A DNA stretch of 64,000 bases, from contig JBAMJV010003383.1 of assembly GCA_037951105.1 (NCBI GenBank), forward strand, positions 1 through 64,000. The letters are read 5' to 3'. Shown one piece after another: positions 1 to 12,169 of the stretch. The notes under the pieces are model-generated. The model was not told the DNA's origin. It did no database searches and was given only the letters and a program-made list of their open reading frames with translations. This DNA is from Echinarachnius parma. Lineage: Eukaryota > Echinodermata > Echinoidea > Clypeasteroida > Echinarachniidae. How positions within the stretch are numbered: position 1 is the first letter of the stretch; each line of letters starts with the position of its first letter. Made by a program: the position numbers and the translations under genes.

Positions 1-63
1 GTAGTGGAAGTGGTAGTGGTAGTGGTGGTGGTGTGGTGGTAGTGGTAGCTTGGTTGTGGTTGT
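1..63. repeat. GTG/GTA-rich microsatellite
   Basis: Degenerate trinucleotide repeat of gtagtg/gtggtg type, cut by the window start. The same repeat class recurs at 30375-30561. No coding meaning. Confidence 0.8.
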
Positions 64-989
64 TGTTGTTACTACGTTAATTTTCAAATATACTATTGAA
101 TACAAAAAGGGCTGTTTTGGTGGGTTCAAACCCCCCCCCTCAAAAAATATTCACGGACACTAACCCACATCACAAATTCTTCACTGACACCCCCCCCCCC
201 CAATTTCAAAACGCTCTGATTTCAAGGCACATCTGAGTCACTATTCATGCGTTTTCAATTGAATTCTTCTCATTCATGGCCAACTCATTCAAGTCGCATT
301 ACATCCTCCACACAATGGTAAAAGACACCGACAACAAATCAGAGCGTTTTGAAATGGGTCACTTTTGAGGGTCCCTCACATTCATCTCCCTGCAGCCGCC
401 CTTTACAAAAATCATTATAAATTTCACATTTTCATACATAAGATTTGTTGGGCTTTCCGTTGATATCAATTTGAATCATGAGTATTTTATTTGAAATGCT
501 AACAAATCCTCCAAAAAGCTCGAAAAAAATGCAACGCTCTGATTTTGTGTCAACTCCATATCTTTTTGTTTGATTTCACACCCGACCCATCTCCATATTC
601 CGGTTCGTTGCACACACTCCATTTGCATAATCCTTACGATTAATATGCCATCGTAATGAAGAGATCATTTCCATTAAAATGGTATCAAATTCCAATGATT
701 TTGATGAATGGAAAGGGTGGCAGTATTCAATAGAAAGTGAACTTTTAAAAAACTGGTCAGCACAGTCATGCACTCGTAAATTAAATTCATTGAGCCATTT
801 TGCGACATTTCACTTCCTGCCTCCCCCTATTCTCTGGGCTACTGCAATCGCCCCAATTGCATAATCACTACACATAATGCACCGTTTGAATGAGGCTTTA
901 TTGTAATACCAATTTTGAATATGCTAAATTAAAAATATGATCGATATGATCGATCAAACTTGAGTTTCCGAACTTTTTTTGAGGGGTTT
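64..989. other. Unassigned intronic/flanking sequence
   Basis: No exon recognised. It holds two short C-runs (near 130 and 189) and a small inverted pair around the motif aaaacgctctgattt (near 205 and 340), which looks like degraded repeat. The short ORFs show no family similarity. Confidence 0.5.
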
Positions 990-1462
990 AGTAATAAATC
1001 CACCATGCTCGAAATGTATACAAAATTACAAACGACTAAGTAAAAAACCCGTTATCATTCAAAAAGAGCCATTAAAACACAAGAGGGCGCTTTTTAAAAA
1101 GGCATTAGTTTCAACCATTGTTCATACAAAATTATGCATGTGATGTTTTATTTAAATAATGATTAAATAGAGATATCATTAACAACTATTTAAAAAACGC
1201 TTTTGACAATTTTTGAAAAAGTGCAAGCAGTTTTTAAATTTTTTTAACAAATCATCTAATTATTTGGGCCCCAAATAATTATAAGATCAGATATATTTAT
1301 TAAAATTTCAGCCGTTTCTGGGTCGATTTTGACCAGATAAAGATTATTCGGCCATTATAATTGCATGTTCTCACAAATTCGACACTCAGTTTGTAATTAC
1401 CTCACAAAAAAAACATTGTGACGTGCAGCGCCCTCTCTACCAAAACTGAACTACCCCTTTAA
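990..1462 (+). mobile_element. TTAA-MITE family B, 5'-truncated copy
   Basis: Matches the interior and 3' end of the ~545-bp family seen intact at 14262 and 59008: the segment starting at the ccaccatgctcgaaa block, the gggccccaaataattat block, and the terminal ctaccccTTTAA. The 5' terminal repeat is missing. Confidence 0.75.
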
Positions 1463-1641
1463 AATATATTTCCATTAAGCTTTAGCATCCCACTTCTGAT
1501 TGACTTAGTTTTACGGTAACCGTGCAGACATAATATCAATTTTAATTCATTATTTGCATGGCTGACCCTGCCTGGAAGTTGACGTTTTAAAGCAAAGCAG
1601 TATTAATATGTTTATCTCTTTGTATAACAAAATTTATATTT

Positions 1642-1897
1642 ATATGAAGAGCTCAGTTACAAAAGGCGCTTAATCCACTTTCCATGAGATTTGGGTTAAC
1701 AATATATCTACATTTATAAGCTACGTAACTATCTAGGAATCCACATTTTACAACGAATTATTCACTCAAAATAAAAATATAGAAAGTTCAATTTTCATAT
1801 TCCCATAGGCATGTGTACACAGTTGGGCAAAGAAACCTGTTTTCCTCAAAAGTTGAAAAAGTAGATTTATCGCCTTTTGGAAGAAAGCTCTTCATAT
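1642..1897. mobile_element. MITE family A (atatgaagagct terminal inverted repeats)
   Basis: Begins atatgaagagctcagtt and ends with the inverted agctcttcatat. The inner ends also mirror each other (aaaggcgcttaatccac against gtagatttatcgcctttt). Related copies lie at 26811-27052 and 55332-55588, with partial ones at 4908 and 57836. No coding capacity. Confidence 0.75.
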
Positions 1898-2310
1898 GTT
1901 AATTTGTTTTTATGACTTTGTAAAATTGTACGCAATTCGGCTGTTTAGCTGCCATGTACTTTTATTCAATAAACCATTTTCAATTCAATTCAATTCAATA
2001 GGTTGATAATATGCAGGTGCGTATTGACTATGGGGTGCAAAATTAATGGTCACTATAGACTGGTGACTGTTATAGTTTATAGAGGTGGTCACTAACACAT
2101 ATTTTACTGAATCGAAAAGACAAATAATCCTCTGATTTATATTTGTCAGAATTGAGCTCAGCACTGTTAATCAGGCGCAAGATCAGTTACCAATCTAAGA
2201 AGATTAGAAAACGGATGTTCCTGTAACTCCGCCGACCGAGCGCGTAAAATGTCACAGCGCGCATTTGATAGTCACTTACTGAAACTTACTGAATATTGAC
2301 AGAAGATCAC

Positions 2311-2382
2311 TCGCACATACACACACATAAACACACATACACACTTACCCGCACACACACATACTCATAATATGACACAAAT

Positions 2383-2425
<43 letters not shown>

Positions 2426-2536
2426 TACATTCACGCAGACAGAAGCACACTTACACACATCCAAACACGCATACATACACGTACGTACACACATTCGTAC
2501 ACACATACAAACATGCAAGAGCACACACACGCACAC
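2311..2536. repeat. (CA)n microsatellite with degenerate flanks
   Basis: A pure CA tract near 2382-2421 sits inside a longer degenerate acacac/cgcaca region. The open frames across it are low-complexity artefacts. Confidence 0.9.
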
Positions 2537-2936
2537 AAACATGCATCATTTATTTTTATACTCTATAGTGCGTTCATAATTATCACCTTACCCGAGCAAG
2601 TGCGGACTGTACTTCGAGTCTAGCAACGGCCGTTTGAAGCTCAATTCTTTAAAAGACTCATAACTTTTATGAGTGAAATCCCATAGAAAAAAAAAAACAC
2701 GCGGGGTAGCGCGTTGCATGATGGGTGTACGGATTATGCATTATTCATTAGGGTCCAAAAGATTGGAAAACAATGCTTTTCAGAAAAATAAACAAAACGA
2801 TCTTGCGCCTGACTGACTGAGTTAAACGACTTTGTGAACCAGACTCATTTTGTGCGGAGCTGTACATAAGGTCGTCTGTTTTAGATAAAATACATTAATT
2901 TTATTATTAAAACATTACTATTTTTTATTTGTTCAG

Positions 2937-3068
2937 ACTGGCGTTCCATCGAGCCAAGTGACTTCGCTTACGAGAATTGTGCCGAGATTTCTCCGTTTAT
3001 TGACGGAGGTGTGTGGAACGACGGATGGTGTACTTCCACCAGGATCGTCATCTGTGAGAAACCGGCAG
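2937..3068 (+). CDS. C-type lectin domain, C-terminal exon
   Basis: This 132-nt phase 1-1 exon encodes the last 43 residues of a C-type lectin-like domain. In order it shows [17 protein letters not shown], then GGVWNDGWC, then IVICEKP. That matches the family pattern of EPN/QPD, the second cysteine pair, WND, and the final C with (E/K)KP. In family members the EPN and WND residues bind the second calcium ion and sugar; here EPN reads EPS. The acceptor ...tttgttcAG follows a pyrimidine tract and the donor is GTGTGT. The N-terminal half of the domain must be on exons further left, which I did not find in 1-2936. The next recognised exon is 7.4 kb downstream. Confidence 0.88.
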
Positions 3069-6000
3069 GTGTGTTCTTTTGGATTTTAGCAATATTTATT
3101 TTATTCCAGGGGATTGAAATCGAAAAACATATGTCCGGCCTTTAACAACAAAATGAGCTGATATTACACCCTTTAAAAAAAGGGTTTTTTTTCAGGCGGT
3201 TGTTCTAGTGAGACCGGATTTGGCTCCTTGGTAGGAAATGCGATTTAGAAAAGAAAGAAAAAACAATTTGGAGTAACCATTTTTTACTCCAAAACATGAT
3301 GTTTTGCTCAAACATAGGCACACCCGTGATTGTTCAAGGGAAGGGGGGGGGGGGGGTAGCTTCATTCGGTGGCATAGATTCGGGGTGGGGCTGTGGCCGA
3401 TCGCATGAAGGCGCGGGATTTTTTAGAATGTCATGGTGAATGACAAAACGCACGCAAGCAGACACACACTGTTTTTTATCTTCATGTTTGTATTCCTCCA
3501 AATGAAAATGCAATTCGAAATAACATTCGAATGTTGAGCAAAATTAAATTAACAATTTCACATTTCAAAATATATCTGACATGTTTATATAGTTATTATA
3601 ATATCAAGTTAAAGGGGTAGTTTAGTTTCGGTTTACAGGGCGCTTGCATCAAATAATTGTTTCTGAGATAATTCGAAACTGAGTGTAAAATATGACAGAG
3701 CATACAATGTTTATGACATAATTAACTGTATTTAATCAAAATCGGTTCAGACAAGGCTGATGTATAAATAAATATATCCGATCGGAATAAATATGGGGCC
3801 CAAGATTTATTAGATGAGTTTTTACAAACTTAATAAAATGCTTACACTTTTTCAAAAATGTGCAAATGATGTTTTTGCATAGTTGTTGATGATATACTAT
3901 TTAATCATTATTTCAACAAGACATCACATGCATAATTTTGTATTAAAAATGGTTGAAACCAATGCTTTTATAAAGAGTGCCCTTTTGTGCTGGTATTGTT
4001 TTTTTTTGTTACGATAACAGGCTTTACTTTTGTAATTTTCGTTACCTTTCGAGTATGGTGGAGTTCAGTGTTGGATGACTCGAGGCCGGTCTTGGTCTCG
4101 AGTCCGGACTCGAGGCCTCGGCCTCGGACTCGGACTCGGGGACCCCGGACCCGGCCTCGAAGGTCGTGGACTCGATGACTCGGGCCGAGTCCAGCTCGAG
4201 ACCGGCCAATTTCCGAATATTTTTTTATATTTGTATATTGGCTATTCTGTGCTATAATTCTGCAAGTAGTTGCGCTTTATTCATAATTTAATCTGTGTTT
4301 AAGCAATCATATCAGCGGCTGGAAACAAGCCAAATAATGACAAATATTCTATACTGTTCCGAATGCATTACGCATGAGCTATAGCTATTCAATCCACCAA
4401 GCGATTATTGCTTGAAAAAGAGATCGCGAATGAACTGGAGTTATAACTTTTAGTTTGTTATGTTATTGTGCAGGTTTTGGTTACCAAAACTGTACTACCC
4501 CTTTAACAGTCTACACATGTTACGCAATATTTAGATATTAATACCAACAAATAATAATAACATTTGTATTTTCTATTACAATAACTTAAATATTGTACAT
4601 GTATTAGTAAAATAAAATAATAATGAAACGAATTGGAGCCCTTCCCAATCCCTCCCCTCCCCTCAAACACTCACACTCACACGCACATGCACGCATATTC
4701 GCGTACCACACGTACATAATCACACACAAACACTTCTCAACTACACACAAATAGAAACAAATTATATAAACAGCTTACGTTGGGAAGAGAAATGCATCTT
4801 AATTAAAATTACGTTGCTCCCACTTTTGGAGATGCAACCCAACTTCCTCCTTATAGTGGCTATTTTTTTGTCCTCATCCCTACAATTAAAAACAATTTCT
4901 TCAGTATTTGAAGAGCTCACTTCTAAAAGGGCGCTAAATCCACTTTCCATAACAATTGAGTTAAAGGGGACCACCAGGCAAAGAACAACACATTATTATA
5001 TGTTTTGGTACCGTTTTGTGATATCAAATAGATACCCAGCATTTTGGAAAGGGTTGTGTAATTCATTAACAAAGCAATTCATTTCCACCATTTACGGAAC
5101 CACTACTATTTCCTGGTTCCATACGGGCCAACCATTTGCGAGTGCGCCAATGCTATTCACGCGTACGTTTGTAGACAATAGATTCCTGGGCGATTCGTTC
5201 GCTCCGCACACATTAGTCTTCGCAATTCAGACTGCACGAACGCATGCTTTAGAATAGTGATGCGTTTTCCAATTATTTGTTCTTCTTCTGGAAACATATT
5301 TTTGTGAACTTGTTGATGGAATGGAATACTAAAGATGTTACCTTTCTTTAATGAGAATATTATTTTTGGGTGGTGGTACCCTTTAAAGGGGTAGGACAGT
5401 TTTGGTAAGGCTGAACTTTAGTAACCAAACATGGACAGTAACATTAAAAACTCATAGTTATAACTCCACCATGCTCGAAAGGTATACACAATTACAAACG
5501 ACTAAGTAACAAGCCCATTATCATTATCAAAAAGAGCCATTAATACACCAGAGGACGCTCTCTAAAAAGGCATTGGTTTTAACCATTTTCATACAAAAGT
5601 ATACATGTGACGTTTTATTGAAATCATGATTAAATAGAGAGATCATCAACAACTATTTAAAAAACGCTTTTGAACATTTAAAAAAAAGTGTATGCATTTT
5701 TTATATTTTTGAAAAATTCATCTAATTATTTGGGCCCCAAATACTTATAAGATCAGATATATTTATTGTTATTTCAGGCGTTTCTGGACCGATTTTGAGA
5801 AAAACAATTTCTTCTGCCATTAAAATTGCATGTTCTCTCAAATTCGACACTCAGTGTTTCATTACCTCACAATTAAATTGTGATGTGCAGCGCCCTCTCT
5901 ACCAAAACTGAACTACCTCTTTAATATCAAAATGTACATGGACGCCGTTGTGTAAGCACGTGTTTTCAGACAGCTACGTGCTGGTGCAAATTAATGTCAC

Positions 6001-9000
6001 TCTTTTCTACAGTTAACTGATACTGCAGAATATTTGCGGGTTATCTTCATGTGAACATCTAACTGTGTCAATTAAACAGCATTTTGTGCGTATTTTCATG
6101 AGATTAAGCTTTATCTCTGATTGACCTACAATTATCGCCATGTCGTATGACACCCGAGCTAACGCACAGCAGCTATGAGACTCTCTGACGTACTCTGCAA
6201 GCAAATCGACGGCCTTCGGGACGAAACGACCGCCATACACTGCAAAATTTATGATATTGAAACATCGCTACAAGACACAAGTGATCGTTTCGTATTTCGT
6301 TTCTATTACCGTAAACAAACACTGTAAATTATTATTAAAGTAAGAATGCAGAACAGTATTTCTTTAAGACCTGAACTAATCAACTCATTATACTGCCATT
6401 AGCTTGTTATCAAGTTACTTTATGGTTTGACAAAAGGAAAACAAATAATTGTAGTAACAAGAATATTGACTTTCATGCTTGTAGTAATTTCCAAAAACGA
6501 AAAATGTAGATGTTATATATTTTAAACTCGATTAAAAATTAATGACAAATTAGAAAAGGGATCCAGGAATGAATATTGTTATGTAATTGAAAACGTTTTT
6601 TTCTTCATAGATTAGGTGAGCTGTGTACTGATGACTAGAAAAAAAGGGACAAGATGGTGACATTTTTAACTGACTTTGTTTTTTCTTTTCTTTTTTTATG
6701 GAAAAAGGAAAATAAAATTTGAGATTTTAGAATTGAATTAAAGTTAACGGTAAATTTGGAAAAGGAATCATAGAATAAACATTATTACACAGAAAAAACG
6801 CTGTTCAAAATTTCGTTGTTCAGAATTTGGTTGTTTACATTTTGAGCAATGTTGTTTAAATGACAGAATGAGTGTTCTAAACAGACACTGTTTAAAACAC
6901 TCGGTCTAGTTGCAGAACATGTTTTAAACAATTATTGTTTAAAAACCCTGAACGGGTTTCCTTCCCTCCAACCAAGGCTTTTACGGCTCGCTGAACTAAT
7001 TGACGTATTCAGAGGTGAGAATTTAAACTAATTATTTAGTAATCTGAACGATTTTATACTTAAGACTTATTTGTGCTTGCTTTGACATCTAAGCGATGTC
7101 TACAATACAGAATAAATTAAGATAGACTCTGCCAATCCCGTCCGCAGTGCAGTGATCGAAGTTGCACGGAATGTACGCGCCCGCGGAGGCAGCTAGCTAG
7201 CGCAGCGAGAGTCAGGCCCGTCCAGAGCTGCGGCCCTGCCGACCCTACCCCGGTAGACATCGCTTAGATGTAAAAGCAAGCACAAATATGTCTTAAGTAT
7301 AAAATCGTTCAGATTACTAAATAATTAGTTTAAATTCTCACCTCTGAATACGTCAATTAGTTCAGCGAGCCAGAACTCCTCCAAAGTCTTGACGGTATAG
7401 TCAACAGTTTTTTAAACAACAACATAAAACGCCTGACTTTTTTAAACAATAGATTTAAGCAACAACTTTGAACAACTGACTTTTAAACAATATTTTTGAA
7501 CAACACTTTTAAACAACGGACGTTTTTAAACAATATTGTTAAAGAAAGCTTAAACAACCATGCTGTTTAAAATCTATTGTTTAAAAAGTTGTTTAGAATT
7601 TTAAACAACTTATTGTTTAAAGATTAAACAATCTTGGTTGTTCCAAATTTTAAACAACGTTGTTAGAGGGACCGGCTTAAACAGCGTTTTTGGCTGTTGT
7701 TTAAAAAGTTGTTTAATTTTTTTTGCTGTGTATGTCATGTAATATTCTTTATGTATAGATAAGCTAAGCTGTGGACTTAAGACTAGATGGAACAAAAGGG
7801 AGAGATGGTGAAATTTTAATTGCCTTTTTTTCCCTTAAACAAAAAAAGAGGAAGAAAAAAGAAAATCGAAAGAGAAAACGCTGTTGTACTATTTGTGACC
7901 TCACACCACAAAACGACCAATAAGTCGGAAAAATGATTGTGCAAATTTTTACATGACAGTAAAGTAGAAGTCAATACCTTTAAAATGGTATATAATTTGT
8001 CACATTTGGACTAAGCAAACCATCTCAAAATGAGCAGCCAAGATTTGGAACATGGCTGAATCAGTTTTAAAGTTAGGGAGAAAACGGGATGTTTCAAAGA
8101 TCGGCGTCCATTCAAGCACTATAATCTGATCATATTTATTTGATTAAAAATTATATTTAAACATGATTTCTGACGCTCAAAATTTCACAAAAGGTAGATT
8201 ATGATACCCTCATTCAGGAAATACCAAAATCCTGAATTTCATATTTTGAACAAAATTTGGCTATATCAGCTAATAACAGACAAACTTCCACAGCGACATA
8301 ACGGTCGTTTTGTGGTGTAAGGTCACATTTAAACCTCAACATTCCGTTTATTTGTTATTACGCTTTTATTTGTGTTTATTTTGAAGGACAATCTTAGTTG
8401 GTCCACGTATTTACACAGTCGTATTCCTATTATTGCACATTATCATCACTGGTATGTACTTTGTTTAAAGTGGAACTCAAGTAGAACTTTATTGACTATA
8501 AATTGAGTCGAATTTAGTATGATTGTAAAGGTAATCTTGTACTTTACAAGCCTCGAGAAATTCGGAATTTTCAAAATGTAATATGAGTTGACGAATCGAA
8601 ATTGAAAATGAGGAAAATCACCCTCCAACTAAGGGCCAAACTACACTCGTAACTCGCCGCTTTTGCACGACGTAGGCCAAGGGTCATCGAGCTCTGCATA
8701 CCGACTGTGCATGCGCGTGTGCGTGCAATATTTACAACCCCACCGCTCGCTCGTTTTATTCCAACTCTTGTTTCGACTGAATCAACTCGATTGGCGGACG
8801 ACCTGAATTTAGATTTTTAAGCAGAATAAGAGCTAGATGAGACAGAGAACAGCTTCTCAAGTTCCGATGAGGACATGGGGAAATTAGGAATCGTTGCAGA
8901 AGATGAGCTTGAGATCGAGCCGACCTCGCGCGCGCGGCCCGTTGCCGCTGCTGCACCCTACCATCATGGGCCAGAGCGATTGGTGCGCACTAATAGTGAT

Positions 9001-10653
9001 AGTATACAACTAACGAATGGGCTTCTTGTGATAGTCAAATATATTACCGAGGTGGGCTCAAAATGATTATTACCCGAAGCGTAGCTGAGGGTAATAGTAA
9101 TTTTGAGCCCACCGAGGTAATATATTGCCTATCACAACCAAGCACATTCGTTAGTTGTTTTATATCACTCATCAATATCAGTGATTGTGTTCAGCTATAG
9201 CAAAATAAGTGAAAATCTCTTTAATATTTCATAAAATCGCTTGCAATCGACATTAATGAAGCCAGTATGAGCCTCCAGAACCACGGCGCATCTAATACGC
9301 TTAAAGTCATTGTTACTTTGCGCATACAATCACAAAGACGCAAAACTGAGTGCGCACCAACGCGCTGGCAGTTGCGCACATACGCGATGAATGCGTGCTA
9401 GCGCTCCCACGGATGTGCTTATTGGCTGTCTTGGCGTTCTTCTTCCTAGGGAGTTTTTACCAGCAATGTCAATCACGTGACTAGAACGTGTGCGCCATAG
9501 AGTACTGCACAAATTTGATCGTGTGTGCATTTTTCTAAAACACATGATCTATGGGACGAACGCGTAACGAACTGTTAGTGTTAGTTTTTGCCATCAAGCC
9601 CGGTCACGTGATTGCGCGGGGATTGCGCTTGTTGTCCAAAACTATCATTTGTCAAATACAATGGTAAAACGATCTTGTGAGGGATATAAAATAAACTAAT
9701 TGCTACTTCGCTCGAGCTCAGCTCAATGCATGTTGCTTGACTCAACAATCAAGAAATAACTTCGCCAGTGGTGTTTATTAGCACGCAATTCCGCAAACAA
9801 CATCACACGTTGATATCTCCTCAATATACCGCATAATGCACGTTATCTATGTCACATGGGCCTGTACTGTAGATAGCTGAGCTGTGATGATTCAACATCC
9901 AATGTTTACATCACCAGCGCGCGATCAAGGCTGTGCTTGGACCCATCGGCTTAATTGCATGGGCTCGCCAGCGTAGCTCTAGCTTTATGTAGCGAGCTAG
10001 CTGACCACTATTAGTATTGTCCGCACGCTGCGTCGCGCACAGTCGCCTACGTACACCAGCGTATAGCTACAGCACGTACCATAAAGGTGTTGACACTCGC
10101 TCACTTCTTTGATTATTATCCTCCGTTAATGCCAACTTTCAAATTCAACTTTCAATTTGCATGTCCGGAAATACAACCCGTTCGGTAATGCAACCCCCTG
10201 CTATACTGTACGCCGCTAAGAGGCAACTCACTGGAATACTCCCCAGGGAGTGAACATATATGAACATTGTCTGCAGAAATTATTGCAGTGTGTATCCTAT
10301 GATCAGGGTTATTATAATAGGGGAAAGCGCAATGACCTTTACGGGAATAGCAATACATAAATAACCGTCGTTATTATTGATATACATCTTTATATACCAT
10401 ACACATAACTGAAATGTCCATCAACTGATCTCACTCTACTTGTCTGAATTCACAGATATCAACGAATGTGCATCATCTCCCTGTATGAATGGAGCGACCT
10501 GTACGGACCTTGTGAATGGATACAACTGTACGTGTGCTGCAGGATATGCAGGAATACATTGTGCTACTGGTATGAAAATAACACTCCCTAATTAAATAGT
10601 ACACTTGACATGATATTTAATGTTAATAGCTTTATTATACGATTTGCAAAGAT

Positions 10654-10702
<49 letters not shown>

Positions 10703-12019
10703 ACACACACACACACACACATTAAACTAACAGTTACTGTTCAAGTAACGTTATATTTTACTACATATTGTGTGTAAGATCCAAATATAACTATGAAAGA
10801 TCAAATAAACTCGTACACGTCTGGCACACACACCTTCCACTTGTGATATCATGGGAACGTGGTTACTTAGCACTGTGCACGCCTAACGGGCGACTGGCTG
10901 GAATACCCTCTAGGGAGTGAACAAAATTGTCACTTTGTGTGCAGGACTGATCGAAAAGTGAATCCGTTGACCAGGGTAATAATAGAAGGGTTAAATCGCT
11001 ATGATCCTCACGGGAATAGCGCTATTATAGCGCTATTCTGTATAATACATAGTGTATACAAAGAGTACTCGAAGTTCAAAGGTCAATTATTCCAAGATGA
11101 TATATTTTCATACCAGAAAAAAAATATAGATGTAAAGAATGACTATTTATCTTTCATTTGATACCTTTCCTGATTCAGTAATAATACAGGTTACTTATAT
11201 AGCGCTATTCACAACGTATCATTCAACAGTACCACGCATTGCTGAGTTCTTTGTTGTTGAAGATGACCTGTGCAAAAACCCACTTTTTGCAAGTTATGGC
11301 TAAACATTCGATTTCTTAAAATCAATGGGGCCATGTGAAATATCACTTTTAACAAGTTTTATTGTTTTGGTGAATGAATGAATATTTTAATTGAACATTT
11401 GAGCCGGCGGACTTCCACCAGAATGAAATTTTGATTTTAATATCGGTCGTCAAAATTTGACAGTTTGATGGGACTTTGTGGAAGTGGTCAAGAGATCGGA
11501 CAAGATTTCTTTGAAATAAATAAAGGGGAGCAGGTACCCTTTGTTTGATCAAAATCGGTTCAGAAACGGCTGAAATATCAAAAGATATATCCGATCGGAT
11601 AAATCTGGAACCCTGATTTATTAGATGATTGTCAAAACAAATTAAAATAGTTTTTGATCTCTCTATTTAAACATTATTTCAACAAAACATCACATGCATA
11701 CTTTTGTATGAAAATCGTTGAATTAATGTTTTTTTAGACAGCGCCCTCTTCTGTTTTAATGGCTCTTTTATAAATGTAAACAGGCTTTTTACTTTCGTTT
11801 GTAATATTCTATACCCTTCGAGCATGGTGGAGTTATTAATTTTAGTTTGTAATGTAATAGTGCAGGTTTTGGTTACTAAAATACAGTTTGACCCACAGTT
11901 TGACCAAAACTGTACTCTCTTTATCAAAACTGAACTATCCCTTTGATCACATTGAGTGATTCAATAATAATTACTTTAAATATCACTGAATAATAATATA
12001 TTATTATTATTATTATTAC

Positions 12020-12054
<35 letters not shown>

Positions 12055-12121
12055 TTATTAGCTTTAGTAACCAAAACCTGCAAAATAACATAATAATAAT
12101 AATAATTATAATAATAATAAT

Positions 12122-12169
<48 letters not shown>

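Noticed and set aside
4066..4435. hAT element inside family B
   Set aside because: The start resembles a hAT end and a 7-bp direct repeat exists, but no inverted 3' end is visible, so I report only an insertion.
4814..5257. 147-codon open frame
   Set aside because: It spans a MITE boundary and has no domain or splice context.
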